NCBI RefSeq assembly: GCF_003789055.1
Contig: NZ_ML119082.1
Span: 186,001-250,000, forward strand
Length of the DNA stretch: 64,000 nucleotides
Reading direction: 5' to 3'
Origin: Histidinibacterium lentulum
Lineage (GTDB): Bacteria; Pseudomonadota; Alphaproteobacteria; Rhodobacterales; Rhodobacteraceae
Made by a program: the position numbers and the translations under genes. Under the pieces are notes generated by a model. The model was not told the origin of the DNA and did no database searches. It was given only the letters and a program-made list of their open reading frames with translations. Numbering within the stretch: the first letter of the stretch is position 1; every line of letters starts with the position of its first letter. Below are positions 16,483-23,596 of this stretch, in pieces.

Positions 16483-18023
16483 CCCTCGGACCCGTGCGCG
16501 AGGCGGGCGGCATCGCCCCCGATGTCGTGCTCGCCGCGCGCAACATCGAGAAATCCTTCGGCGCGGTCCGCGCGCTGCGCAGCGTCAACTTCGACGTCCA
16601 CCGCGGACAGGTCACCACCCTCTTCGGCGAGAACGGGGCGGGCAAGTCCACCCTGATGAAGATTCTCGCCGGCGTGCTCACCCCCACCGCCGGAGAGCTG
16701 ATCCTCGACGGTCGACCCGTGGAGATCCGGTCCACCATCGAGGCCCGCGCCCTCGGCATCTCGATCATCCATCAGGAGCTCAGCCTCGCGCCCAACATGA
16801 ACGTGCGCGACAACATCTTCCTCGGCCGCGAGATCATGGGCCGGACCGGCGTCTACTACGCCGAGGAGGAACGCCGGACCCGCGCCCTGATGAAGGAGCT
16901 GGTCGAGGATATCGACCCCCTCGCACTCGTTGGCGACCTGCGGCTCGGCCAGCAGCAGATCGTGGAGATCGCCCGCGCGCTGTCGATCAATTCCCGCATC
17001 CTGATCATGGACGAGCCGACATCCGCCCTCTCGGCCTCAGAGGTGACGGTGCTCTTCAAGGTGATCCGCGACCTCAAGGCCCGCGGCGTCTCCATCGTCT
17101 ACATCTCCCACCACCTCGAGGAGGCGCTGACCATCACCGATCACGCCGTGGTGCTGCGCGACGCGGTGATGACGGCCGCCGCGCCCCGGGCCGAGATCGA
17201 CCTCGAATGGATCGTCCGCAACATGGTGGGCGAGAATTTCGACCTCGGCCAGCCGCCCACGGGCCACGAGATCGGCGCCCCCGCGCTCGAGGTGAAACGC
17301 CTGACGGTCGATACCGCCGGCGGCGCCGTGCGCGCCGTCGACGGGCTCGACCTCACCGTGCGCGCGGGCGAGGTCGTGTGCATCTACGGCCTGATGGGCG
17401 CCGGGCGCACCGAGCTCATGGAATGCGTGGCCGGCCGAATCCCGGCCGCCTCGGGGCAGGTCCTGCTCCACGGCCGCGACATCGGCGGGCTGTCGATCGC
17501 GGACCGCATCGCCGCGGGGCTTGCCCTCGTGCCCGAGGACCGCCAGCGCGACGGCCTCGTGCAGACCATCAGCGTCGGGCAGAACCTCTCGCTTGCCTCC
17601 ATCGGCAATTTCACCCGGCGGCTCCTGACGGACCGCCGCGCCGAACGGGCGATCGTCGACAGCTCGATCCGCGAGGTGACGGTCAAGACCGACGGCCCCG
17701 ACGCGCCCATCGGCTCGCTCTCGGGCGGCAACCAGCAGAAGGTCGTGATCGGCAAGATGCTGGCCACCAACCCCTCGGTGCTCCTCCTCGACGAGCCCAG
17801 CCGCGGCATCGACATCGGCGCCAAGGGCGAGGTCTTCCGCATCCTCGCCGATCACGCCCGGCAGGGGATGGCGGTCGTCTACACAACCTCCGAGGTCGGC
17901 GAATGCCTGGCCATCGCCCATCGCATCATCGTCATGCGCCGGGGCCGGATCGTCGCGGAATTCACCCACGACACCACGAAGGAAGCGATCATGGCCGCCT
18001 CGGGCGAGAGCCTGGTCGCCTGA
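16479..18023 (+). CDS. eryE: EryE, erythritol ABC transporter ATPase (two NBDs)
   Basis: A 514-residue RbsA/MglA-type ATPase with two nucleotide-binding domains. The first has a full Walker A (FGENGAGKST, about 49-58), a degenerate signature (LRLGQQQIVEIARAL) and Walker B (ILIMDEPTSAL). The second has a degenerate P-loop (GLMGAGRTE) but a canonical signature (LSGGNQQKVVIGK) and LLLDEPSRGID. Such asymmetry is normal for this class. It powers import of erythritol with EryF and EryG. The ATG at 16479 overlaps the DUF2291 stop; a longer upstream open frame overlaps DUF2291 in another phase and is not used. Confidence 0.94.
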   Translation: MTLGPVREAGGIAPDVVLAARNIEKSFGAVRALRSVNFDVHRGQVTTLFGENGAGKSTLMKILAGVLTPTAGELILDGRPVEIRSTIEARALGISIIHQELSLAPNMNVRDNIFLGREIMGRTGVYYAEEERRTRALMKELVEDIDPLALVGDLRLGQQQIVEIARALSINSRILIMDEPTSALSASEVTVLFKVIRDLKARGVSIVYISHHLEEALTITDHAVVLRDAVMTAAAPRAEIDLEWIVRNMVGENFDLGQPPTGHEIGAPALEVKRLTVDTAGGAVRAVDGLDLTVRAGEVVCIYGLMGAGRTELMECVAGRIPAASGQVLLHGRDIGGLSIADRIAAGLALVPEDRQRDGLVQTISVGQNLSLASIGNFTRRLLTDRRAERAIVDSSIREVTVKTDGPDAPIGSLSGGNQQKVVIGKMLATNPSVLLLDEPSRGIDIGAKGEVFRILADHARQGMAVVYTTSEVGECLAIAHRIIVMRRGRIVAEFTHDTTKEAIMAASGESLVA

Positions 18024-18044
18024 GCGAAGTCTAGGGAGACACCC

Positions 18045-19097
18045 ATGTCGGAGACGACATCATCCACCGCCGCCAAGGCGACCGGCAAGAAGAAGGCCGC
18101 CTCCGGCCCCCTGGGCTGGATTCTCGACGGCCGGGCCTTCTTCGCCCTCATCGCGATCATCGTGGTCTTCTCGATCCTGTCGCCGAACTATTTCACCGTG
18201 TCGAACTTCCTCATCATGGGCTCGCAGGTGGCGATCTTCGGCCTTCTGGCCGTCGGCATGCTGCTGGTGATCCTCTCGGGCGGCATCGACCTCTCGGTCG
18301 GCTCGACCCTCGCGCTCTGCGGCGTCTTCGCGGGCTGGCTCCTGCAGGGCGTCGAACTTGAGGCGCTCGGCGTCATCCTCTACCTGCCCGTCTGGGCGGT
18401 CGTGGTCTGCACGCTCGGCATGGGCGCCCTCGTCGGCCTCATCAACGGGCTCCTCGTGGCCCACTTCAAGGTCCCCGCCTTCGTCGCCACCCTCGGCACG
18501 CTCTACGTCGCGCGCGGCGTCGCGCTCCTGATGACCAACGGCCTCACGTTCAACCGCCTGCAGGGCGACCCGGCCCTGGGCAACACCGGCTGGGAATGGC
18601 TCGGCTTCAACCGCCTCTGGGGCGTGCCCTTCAGCATCTACGTCCTCGTGGCCGTGGCCCTCGCCGTGCACTTCCTGCTCACCCGCACCCCCTTCGGCCG
18701 CTGGCTCTACTCCACCGGCGGCAACCCCAACGCGGCGCAGCTCTCGGGCGTCCCGGTGCGGGCGGTCTACATCTGGGTCTATGTCCTGTCGGGCCTCTGC
18801 GCCGCCGTCGCCGGGATCGTCCTCAGCTCCCAGCTCACCTCCGCCGGCCCCACCGCGGGCAACACCTACGAGCTCACCGCGATCGCCGCCGTCGTCGTGG
18901 GCGGCGCCTCCCTCATGGGCGGACGCGGCACCGTGGGCGGCACCCTTCTGGGCGCCCTCGTCATCGTGTTCCTCGGCGCCGGGCTCATCATCATCGGCGT
19001 CAGCTCCTACTGGCAGACCGTCTTCACCGGCGCCGTGATCGTGCTCGCCGTCATGCTCAACTCCATCGAGTACGGCACCCGGGGACGCCGCATCTGA
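18045..19097 (+). CDS. eryF: EryF, erythritol ABC transporter permease
   Basis: A 350-residue inner-membrane permease of the BPD_transp_2 (RbsC) family. About 8-10 hydrophobic helices are visible after a polar, Lys-rich N-terminus; LLVILSGGIDLSVGSTLAL and VGGASLMGGRGTVGGTLLGA are the signature blocks of this family. It forms the channel with the EryE ATPase. The gap to eryE is 21 bases, with AGGGAGA before the ATG. Confidence 0.94.
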   Translation: MSETTSSTAAKATGKKKAASGPLGWILDGRAFFALIAIIVVFSILSPNYFTVSNFLIMGSQVAIFGLLAVGMLLVILSGGIDLSVGSTLALCGVFAGWLLQGVELEALGVILYLPVWAVVVCTLGMGALVGLINGLLVAHFKVPAFVATLGTLYVARGVALLMTNGLTFNRLQGDPALGNTGWEWLGFNRLWGVPFSIYVLVAVALAVHFLLTRTPFGRWLYSTGGNPNAAQLSGVPVRAVYIWVYVLSGLCAAVAGIVLSSQLTSAGPTAGNTYELTAIAAVVVGGASLMGGRGTVGGTLLGALVIVFLGAGLIIIGVSSYWQTVFTGAVIVLAVMLNSIEYGTRGRRI

Positions 19098-19179
19098 CCA
19101 TCCGAAATTCGCGAAACCGAGGAGAGTTCTTCGCGGACAACCGGGCCCTCGACCGGCCCACCACCAAGGGAGAGACCCC

Positions 19180-20127
19180 ATGCTGAAGACCACCAAACGC
19201 GCGCTGCTCGCGGCGGCCCTGTCGGTGCCGTTCCTCGCCGGCAGCGTCTGGGCCGAGGGCCTGATCTCGATCATCGTCAACGACCCGGCGAACCCCTACT
19301 GGTTCACCGAGGGCGAGGTCGCCCGCGCCACCGCCGAGGAGCTGGGCTACGAGGCCACCGTCTCCGCCCACCGCGGCGACACCAATGTCGAGGCCAACCT
19401 CGTCGACGCCGCCATCACCAACGGCGCCGTGGCGATCATCCTCGATCCGGCCAATGCCGACGGCTCCATCGGCGTGGTGCGCCGCGCCAGCGAGGCCGGC
19501 ATCCCCGTCTTCCTCGTGAACGCCGAGATCAACGAGAGCGGCATCGCCATCGCCCAGCTCGTGTCCAACAACGCCCAGGGCGCGGCCATGGGCGCGATCC
19601 AGTGGCAGTCCATCGTCGGCGACACCGCCAAGTATGTCGAGTTCTTCGGCAACCCCGCCGACAACAACGCCGCCACCCGCTCGAACGGCTACGAGACCAT
19701 GCTGTCCCAGTATCCGGGGCTGGAGCGCGTGGCCCAGGAAGTGGCCAACTGGGACCGCACCCAGGGCTACACCAGCATGCAGTCCATCATGCAGGCCCAG
19801 CCCGAGATCGACGCGGTGATCGCCGGGAACGACGAGATGGCCCTCGGCGCCATCGCGGCGCTGAAGGAGGCGGGCCGCCTCGAGGGCACGATCATCGGCG
19901 GCTTCGACGGCTCTCCCGATGCGGTCGAGGCGATCAGGGCCGGCGAGATGGCCTACACCGTCCTTCAGCCCGTCGCGGTCTTCTCCCGCGAGGCGGTGAT
20001 CCAGGCCGATCACTACATCAAGAACGGCGAGCCGATGGTGGCCGAGGAGAAGCAGCTCTTCGACTGCCTCCTGATCACGCCCGAGAACGTGGACCAGTAC
20101 ACGGCGCCCTTCGTGCTGTCCCAGTAA
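19180..20127 (+). CDS. eryG: EryG, periplasmic erythritol-binding protein
   Basis: A 315-residue RbsB-type (Peripla_BP_4) binding protein. A cleavable signal (LLAAALSVPFLAGSVWAEG, cleavage near residue 25) exports it. ISIIVNDPANPYWFTEGEVA opens the mature domain; AIILDPANADG and AVIAGNDEMALGAIAALKEA are the usual sugar-site blocks. It is the last gene of the transporter operon, 82 bases after eryF, with AAGGGAGAG upstream, and is followed by a strong terminator. Ligand assignment rests on locus context. Confidence 0.93.
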   Translation: MLKTTKRALLAAALSVPFLAGSVWAEGLISIIVNDPANPYWFTEGEVARATAEELGYEATVSAHRGDTNVEANLVDAAITNGAVAIILDPANADGSIGVVRRASEAGIPVFLVNAEINESGIAIAQLVSNNAQGAAMGAIQWQSIVGDTAKYVEFFGNPADNNAATRSNGYETMLSQYPGLERVAQEVANWDRTQGYTSMQSIMQAQPEIDAVIAGNDEMALGAIAALKEAGRLEGTIIGGFDGSPDAVEAIRAGEMAYTVLQPVAVFSREAVIQADHYIKNGEPMVAEEKQLFDCLLITPENVDQYTAPFVLSQ

Positions 20128-20147
20128 GCGGACGGCCCCCGTCAGCG

Positions 20148-20174
20148 AAAGGCGCCCTGCGGGGCGCCTTTTTT
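20148..20174 (+). terminator. Rho-independent terminator after eryG
   Basis: GGCGCCC (20151-20157) and GGGCGCC (20162-20168) make a perfect 7-bp stem with a TGCG loop, preceded by AAA and followed at once by six T. It ends the transporter operon and marks the left edge of the AT-richer insert. Confidence 0.93.
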
Positions 20175-20484
20175 GTGGGTGAGGAGTGGCTGCGAGGGGC
20201 GGGGACCGGTCTGAAGGCATCGTAGCATTGCGAGCGTGGCGATGCGAGGGAAGCGGTCACTCAGCCGCCGCACAACAAAGTAGCTGCGCATTGGTACCGA
20301 GGCCGGAGACCTGAGCCCCGCAGCAACCAGAATCATTGGCTCCTAGTGGCTGTCGTGTTATCGCCCGTTGGGTTAACACCCCGGAAAGTTGCCTAAGGCA
20401 TTGACTCTTGAGCCGTTTAGTGCCTTTCGCGCTTGCTCCCAATTCGTGCGCAGGCTACACTTCGTTCTTACGCGGAGGAAGAAC
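20175..20484. other. AT-richer leader of the insert, no gene seen
   Basis: The composition drops here relative to both sides. TTGACT at 20401-20406 could be a -35 element for the cassette but the matching -10 is poor. An in-frame ATG at 20389 exists but lacks a ribosome-binding site, so I treat this as untranslated leader. No tRNA remnant or clear direct repeat marking an insertion point was found. Confidence 0.45.
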
Positions 20485-21228
20485 TTGAAGTTGCCCAAGA
20501 CCCTAGATCGTGAACCGCTGGTCGATGCGGTCTTCGAGGTGCGCATGGGCGGCGCGCCGCAACTAGCAGACCTGTTGCCGGGTGCGCTCTTTGGCCAGTT
20601 GACGCCGAAGCCGACACTCCAGAGGCTGCCAGCGGCCGAGATACCTCAGCCGATCAGAGACCAAGACCCGAATCTAGCTTTCTCGCCTGTCATTCGACTC
20701 GACTGGGGCGAGTTCACGATTTCGTTCGGGGATCGGAACCTAGTCATCGCGTGCAAGCTGCCCTACCCGAAGTGGCCTGCTTTCAAAGACGCAATTCTGG
20801 GCATCGTCGCGAAGGTGGCGCAAGTCGGCATCGCGGGGCCAGTCGAGCGCTACTCGGTAAAGTATGTCAATTTGATACAGGCGCCGACACTCGCGGACCA
20901 GATCGCGAAGATCAACTTGGCCGTCAGAGTGGGTGACGTAGAGGCGCAGGACGACCATGTTTCGGTTCAGGTCCACCGCAATGAGGGCGAAACACTGCAC
21001 ATCATGTCTGTCGTGACCGGCGCGCGGGTAAAGTTGCCAGACAACAAGATTGTCTTCGGGGCCGTCGTGGATATCGACTCGATCCGCACGGTACACTTTT
21101 CTGACTTTAGCGCGTTCGCTGCGAAACTCGATCCGGCAGTCGAAAGCCTCCGCCAGGCGAACAAGATCAAGTTTTTCAGTTGCCTTACCGAAGAAACGAT
21201 CAATGAAATGGGACCCAAGTATGATTGA
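20485..21228 (+). CDS. TIGR04255-like family protein
   Basis: A 247-residue protein if translation starts at the TTG at 20485, which is favoured because GGAGG (20474-20478) sits six bases upstream and the product then begins KLPKTLDREPLVDAVFEVRM, the typical opening of TIGR04255 proteins (basic stretch, then PLVEA-FEIR). An ATG 96 bases upstream is in frame but has no ribosome-binding site. No catalytic motif or membrane segment is visible. The family is sporadically distributed in bacteria and its function is not established. It overlaps the next gene by 8 bases, so the cassette is translationally coupled. Confidence 0.78.
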   Translation: MKLPKTLDREPLVDAVFEVRMGGAPQLADLLPGALFGQLTPKPTLQRLPAAEIPQPIRDQDPNLAFSPVIRLDWGEFTISFGDRNLVIACKLPYPKWPAFKDAILGIVAKVAQVGIAGPVERYSVKYVNLIQAPTLADQIAKINLAVRVGDVEAQDDHVSVQVHRNEGETLHIMSVVTGARVKLPDNKIVFGAVVDIDSIRTVHFSDFSAFAAKLDPAVESLRQANKIKFFSCLTEETINEMGPKYD

Positions 21229-21514
21229 GCTGGCAGCGACCAGACCAACCTCCAATACCTTCGCGGTCGCCGTTGGTGCGGCGATGCTTGCGGGCCAGTT
21301 CCATTATCCTCCCCGCGTCGAAGCGTATGAGGTGCAGCAGGTGCGCGGCACCTACAGCGACTTCATGGAAAGCCTCGCAAAGCCTGACGGCGTCGATCAC
21401 TTTGCGCAGCAAATCGCCGCGATTTACAATAGCTTTGCCGAGCGTCAGGGGCGCCTGGGGGCTGAGTTTGAAGCCGCGATCTTTAGCGACCTCGAGAGTC
21501 TCTATGAGGGTTGA
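21221..21514 (+). CDS. Small protein of unknown family (second cassette gene)
   Basis: A 97-residue product beginning MIELAATRPTSNTFAVAVGA at 21221, inside the 3' end of the TIGR04255-like gene. The sequence is mildly hydrophobic near the N-terminus (residues 14-25), then mostly helical and acidic towards LESLYEG. I do not recognise it. Tight overlap upstream and a 9-base gap to the next gene's ATG imply one functional unit. Shared low-GC composition with its neighbours supports co-acquisition. Confidence 0.6.
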   Translation: MIELAATRPTSNTFAVAVGAAMLAGQFHYPPRVEAYEVQQVRGTYSDFMESLAKPDGVDHFAQQIAAIYNSFAERQGRLGAEFEAAIFSDLESLYEG

Positions 21515-21522
21515 TCCGCAGG

Positions 21523-22149
21523 ATGACCTTTGACGCAGACGACCTCCGCCAGCACATTCCTTACTACCTGACGGCTGCTCCGGATCAAAAGGTTCTTCTG
21601 ACCGAACTCAAGAAACTAATTGAGGGGGCTGATAGAGGCTATTTCGTTCCTGCGGGCTATGACGGCTACACAGCAGAGATGCTTCAAGGCGATGGCTGGC
21701 GCGGTTTCCAGATATTCTCGTTCAAGTCGGGCAATCTGAAGATGGCGCGCGGCATCGTGCTATCCAACTCCTGCGACGTTTCAGACGAGAATACCCGCGT
21801 TTTGCCACCTAACGTGACCTTCGCGCCCATTGTCAAGCTATCCAAGATCGTTGAGCGGTTCGAGGCGCACGGCTTGGATGGCGAGAAAGTCGCTTCTCGC
21901 CTGACGGACATAAAGGCGCAGCGAGTGACTAATATGTTCTATATTCCGGCAGACGGTCCGTTGGACGAGGATCACGTCGCGCTACTCGACGACTTGCACT
22001 CGATGCCGATTGAGGTCCATCGTAGTGAAGCCGAGAAACTGTTCACACTCAGCATGGCGGGGTTCTACCTGTTCGTCTTCAAGCTGTCTGTCCACTTCTG
22101 TCGCCTTCATGAGAAGGTCAATCGAAAGCCCACACAGGTTGCCGGCTGA
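21523..22149 (+). CDS. Protein of unknown function with an SNSCDVS motif (third cassette gene)
   Basis: A 208-residue product from the ATG at 21523 (MTFDADDLRQHIPYYLTAAP); an in-frame TTG at 21511 is the alternative, and GAGGG at 21506-21510 could serve either. The most striking block is ARGIVLSNSCDVSDEN followed by PPNVTFAPIV, about residues 75-105, with a Cys-Asp pair that could be functional. A hydrophobic segment near the C-terminus (MAGFYLFVFKLSVHF) may be buried or membrane-associated. I do not recognise the family and assign no function. Confidence 0.65.
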   Translation: MTFDADDLRQHIPYYLTAAPDQKVLLTELKKLIEGADRGYFVPAGYDGYTAEMLQGDGWRGFQIFSFKSGNLKMARGIVLSNSCDVSDENTRVLPPNVTFAPIVKLSKIVERFEAHGLDGEKVASRLTDIKAQRVTNMFYIPADGPLDEDHVALLDDLHSMPIEVHRSEAEKLFTLSMAGFYLFVFKLSVHFCRLHEKVNRKPTQVAG

Positions 22150-22185
22150 CGCCGTTTTCATGTAGGCCCGGCCCGCGCGCGCCCA

Positions 22186-22260
22186 TCACAACAATCTCGA
22201 AAGCAATTTGATCATCGCTTCAGCGAGGGTTAGGGTGGTCTTCATCTTCGCCATGGTCAT
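22186..22260 (-). CDS. Possible 24-residue amphipathic peptide
   Basis: An ORF on the minus strand, convergent with the cassette: ATG at 22260 with GGAGAAAG ten bases upstream, ending in TGA at 22186. The product is short, cationic (Lys at 5, 7, 18 and Arg at 22) and ends in LAEAMIKLLSRLL, which would make an amphipathic helix. Such peptides can be membrane-active type I toxins or leader peptides, but short ORFs also arise by chance. The upstream in-frame extension to 22446 has no ribosome-binding site. Confidence 0.25.
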   Translation of the reverse strand: MTMAKMKTTLTLAEAMIKLLSRLL

Positions 22261-22465
22261 AACAGACTTTCTCCGTCGAGTTTGGAGGACCTCCTTGGAG
22301 AATGTGGCCCTTGCGGAATGAAGAGAAGTCGACTGCAGCAGCCCGTGGCAGTTGATCGTCCGACCAAGCTCCCTGCATTCGCTGAGAGGACCAACCGACC
22401 TCCCTTCCCTAGCCCCCACTGCACCTTTTCCCACATTACACAACAATCTTAACCACTTAACCCCC

Positions 22466-22482
22466 CGTTACATCGTGTAACG
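22466..22482. repeat. Perfect palindrome downstream of the AraC gene
   Basis: CGTTACA and TGTAACG arms flank a TCG loop, seven perfect base pairs. It lies six bases beyond the stop of the AraC-type gene. Without a T-run it is a weak terminator; it may instead be an operator half-site pair or the scar of an insertion boundary, since it sits exactly where the low-GC insert ends. Confidence 0.55.
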
Positions 22483-22487
22483 CCCCC

Positions 22488-23414
22488 TCACCGCAGGTCC
22501 ATCCGCGTGTACCCGGCCCGGAGCGCCTGGGGGGTCAGCCCGTAGGCCGCCTTGAAATGCACGTAGAACTGGCTGATCGAGGTGAAGCCCGATTGCTCGG
22601 CCACGCTCGAGATCGCCATCGAGCTCTCCATCAGCAGCGCCCGCGCCCGCAGGAGCCGCATCCGGATCACGAACCGCTTCACCGGCAGCCGCATCTTCTG
22701 CGTGAAGATCGACAGCGCATAGTTCCGGTGCAGCCCCGTCACCGCCGCCACGTCCGCGTTGCTGATCGGCCGGTCGAGGTTCTCCATGATGAACCGCACC
22801 ATCTCCACCACGTGCCGCACATGGACCGAGCTCAGCCCCCGCCCCTCCCCCGGCTCCGCCACGGGCGCCAGCAGGTACTCGAGCGGCTCCAGCTGCGCCC
22901 GCCGGATCATCGCGTTCATCTCGACCTTCAGCACCTCCGTCCGCTCCACGTCCCCCGAGCGGTAGTCCCGGTACCACCCCTCCACCCGCTCCCCGTCGCA
23001 GAGCCGCCCCGGCAGCGCCACCACCGCCCCCCCGAGGAGCGCCACCTGGAACCGCGAGATGTGCGGCATCACCAGAAAGCTGTCGACCGGCAGGTAGATG
23101 TTCGCCAGCCGCACCGCCCCCTCCCCCAGCGGCGTGATCCGCGTGAGCTGATGCGGGATGCCCGCCCAGAACATCACCAGCCGGTCCGGCCCCACCTCGA
23201 TCTCGGTCCCGTCGACATCGTAGGTCATCGAGGCACCAGACAGGAAGTTCGCCTCGATATGCCCGTGCCGGTGCGGCGCCTCCATCGCCACCGGCGCGAA
23301 GAGCCGGATCCCGAACCGCCCGATCGCCTTGTCCGTCGCATAGAACCGCCGCTCGTGGGCCGGCGCCGCCCGGCCCTCCACGTCACGCCACGCGGTCCTC
23401 GGGGCCGGTCTCAT
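22488..23414 (-). CDS. AraC-family regulator of the alpha-galactoside operon (AgpT-like)
   Basis: A 308-residue AraC/XylS regulator. The ATG at 23414 (MRPAPRTAWRDVEGRA) follows GGGAGAG. The N-terminal half is a cupin-like sensor (HRHGHIEANFLSGASMTYDV). The C-terminal half is the double helix-turn-helix: NADVAAVTGLHRNYALSIF, then ISSVAEQSGFTSISQFYVHF, ending in the usual GLTPQALRAGY. It is divergent from the agpA-like gene. In Sinorhizobium an AraC-type activator, AgpT, turns on agp genes with alpha-galactosides; position and family agree. AraC proteins here would act as activators of the divergent operon. Confidence 0.9.
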   Translation of the reverse strand: MRPAPRTAWRDVEGRAAPAHERRFYATDKAIGRFGIRLFAPVAMEAPHRHGHIEANFLSGASMTYDVDGTEIEVGPDRLVMFWAGIPHQLTRITPLGEGAVRLANIYLPVDSFLVMPHISRFQVALLGGAVVALPGRLCDGERVEGWYRDYRSGDVERTEVLKVEMNAMIRRAQLEPLEYLLAPVAEPGEGRGLSSVHVRHVVEMVRFIMENLDRPISNADVAAVTGLHRNYALSIFTQKMRLPVKRFVIRMRLLRARALLMESSMAISSVAEQSGFTSISQFYVHFKAAYGLTPQALRAGYTRMDLR

Positions 23415-23596
23415 CACAAGCTCTCCCGATCTTGAATTCCCGGAAAAGAATGTCGCGTTCCAGTATTGCTGGCAACGGCTCCCGCGCCCCAATCTGACCG
23501 AACCGCCGGCCGGAGGAGGAGACCGCGCCCGGCGGACAAAGAGCCACTGGGACGGAAGAGAACCGGGCTCCGCGGGAGCCCCAGGGAGGATTCAGA
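23415..23596. promoter_or_regulatory. Divergent promoter region of the alpha-galactoside locus
   Basis: The 182 bases between the AraC gene and the binding-protein gene. GTTCCAG (23457-23463) and CTGGCAAC (23469-23476) form an imperfect inverted repeat round TATTG, a candidate AraC site. A 7-bp hairpin GGGCTCC/GGAGCCC (23565-23571 with 23575-23581) lies just before the AGGGAGGA ribosome-binding site of agpA and may affect its translation or mRNA 5' stability. Confidence 0.5.

Larger units (their letters stand above)
20175..22487. mobile_element. Probable horizontally acquired island (lower GC)
   Basis: Between the eryG terminator and the AraC-type gene, base composition and codon choice change: 21781-21840 has 32 of 60 G+C by hand count, against 43 of 60 at 18661-18720. 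Codons such as TTG, CTA and ATA, rare around it, are frequent. It carries three overlapping or abutting genes of sporadic or unknown families and a tiny ORF, and splits two unrelated sugar loci. No integrase, transposase or terminal repeats are visible, so the transfer mechanism is unknown. Confidence 0.6.
22150..22487. other. Gap between cassette and AraC gene
   Basis: Apart from the tiny minus-strand ORF and the palindrome at 22466-22482, I see no gene in these 338 bases. The right half becomes C-rich and AT-rich in turn (cacattacacaacaatctt), unlike the flanking coding DNA. Confidence 0.5.

Noticed and set aside
20389-20484. ATG at 20389 as the start of the TIGR04255-like gene
   Set aside because: No ribosome-binding site, and the extra 32 residues do not resemble the family; TTG at 20485 has GGAGG six bases upstream and gives the normal N-terminus.
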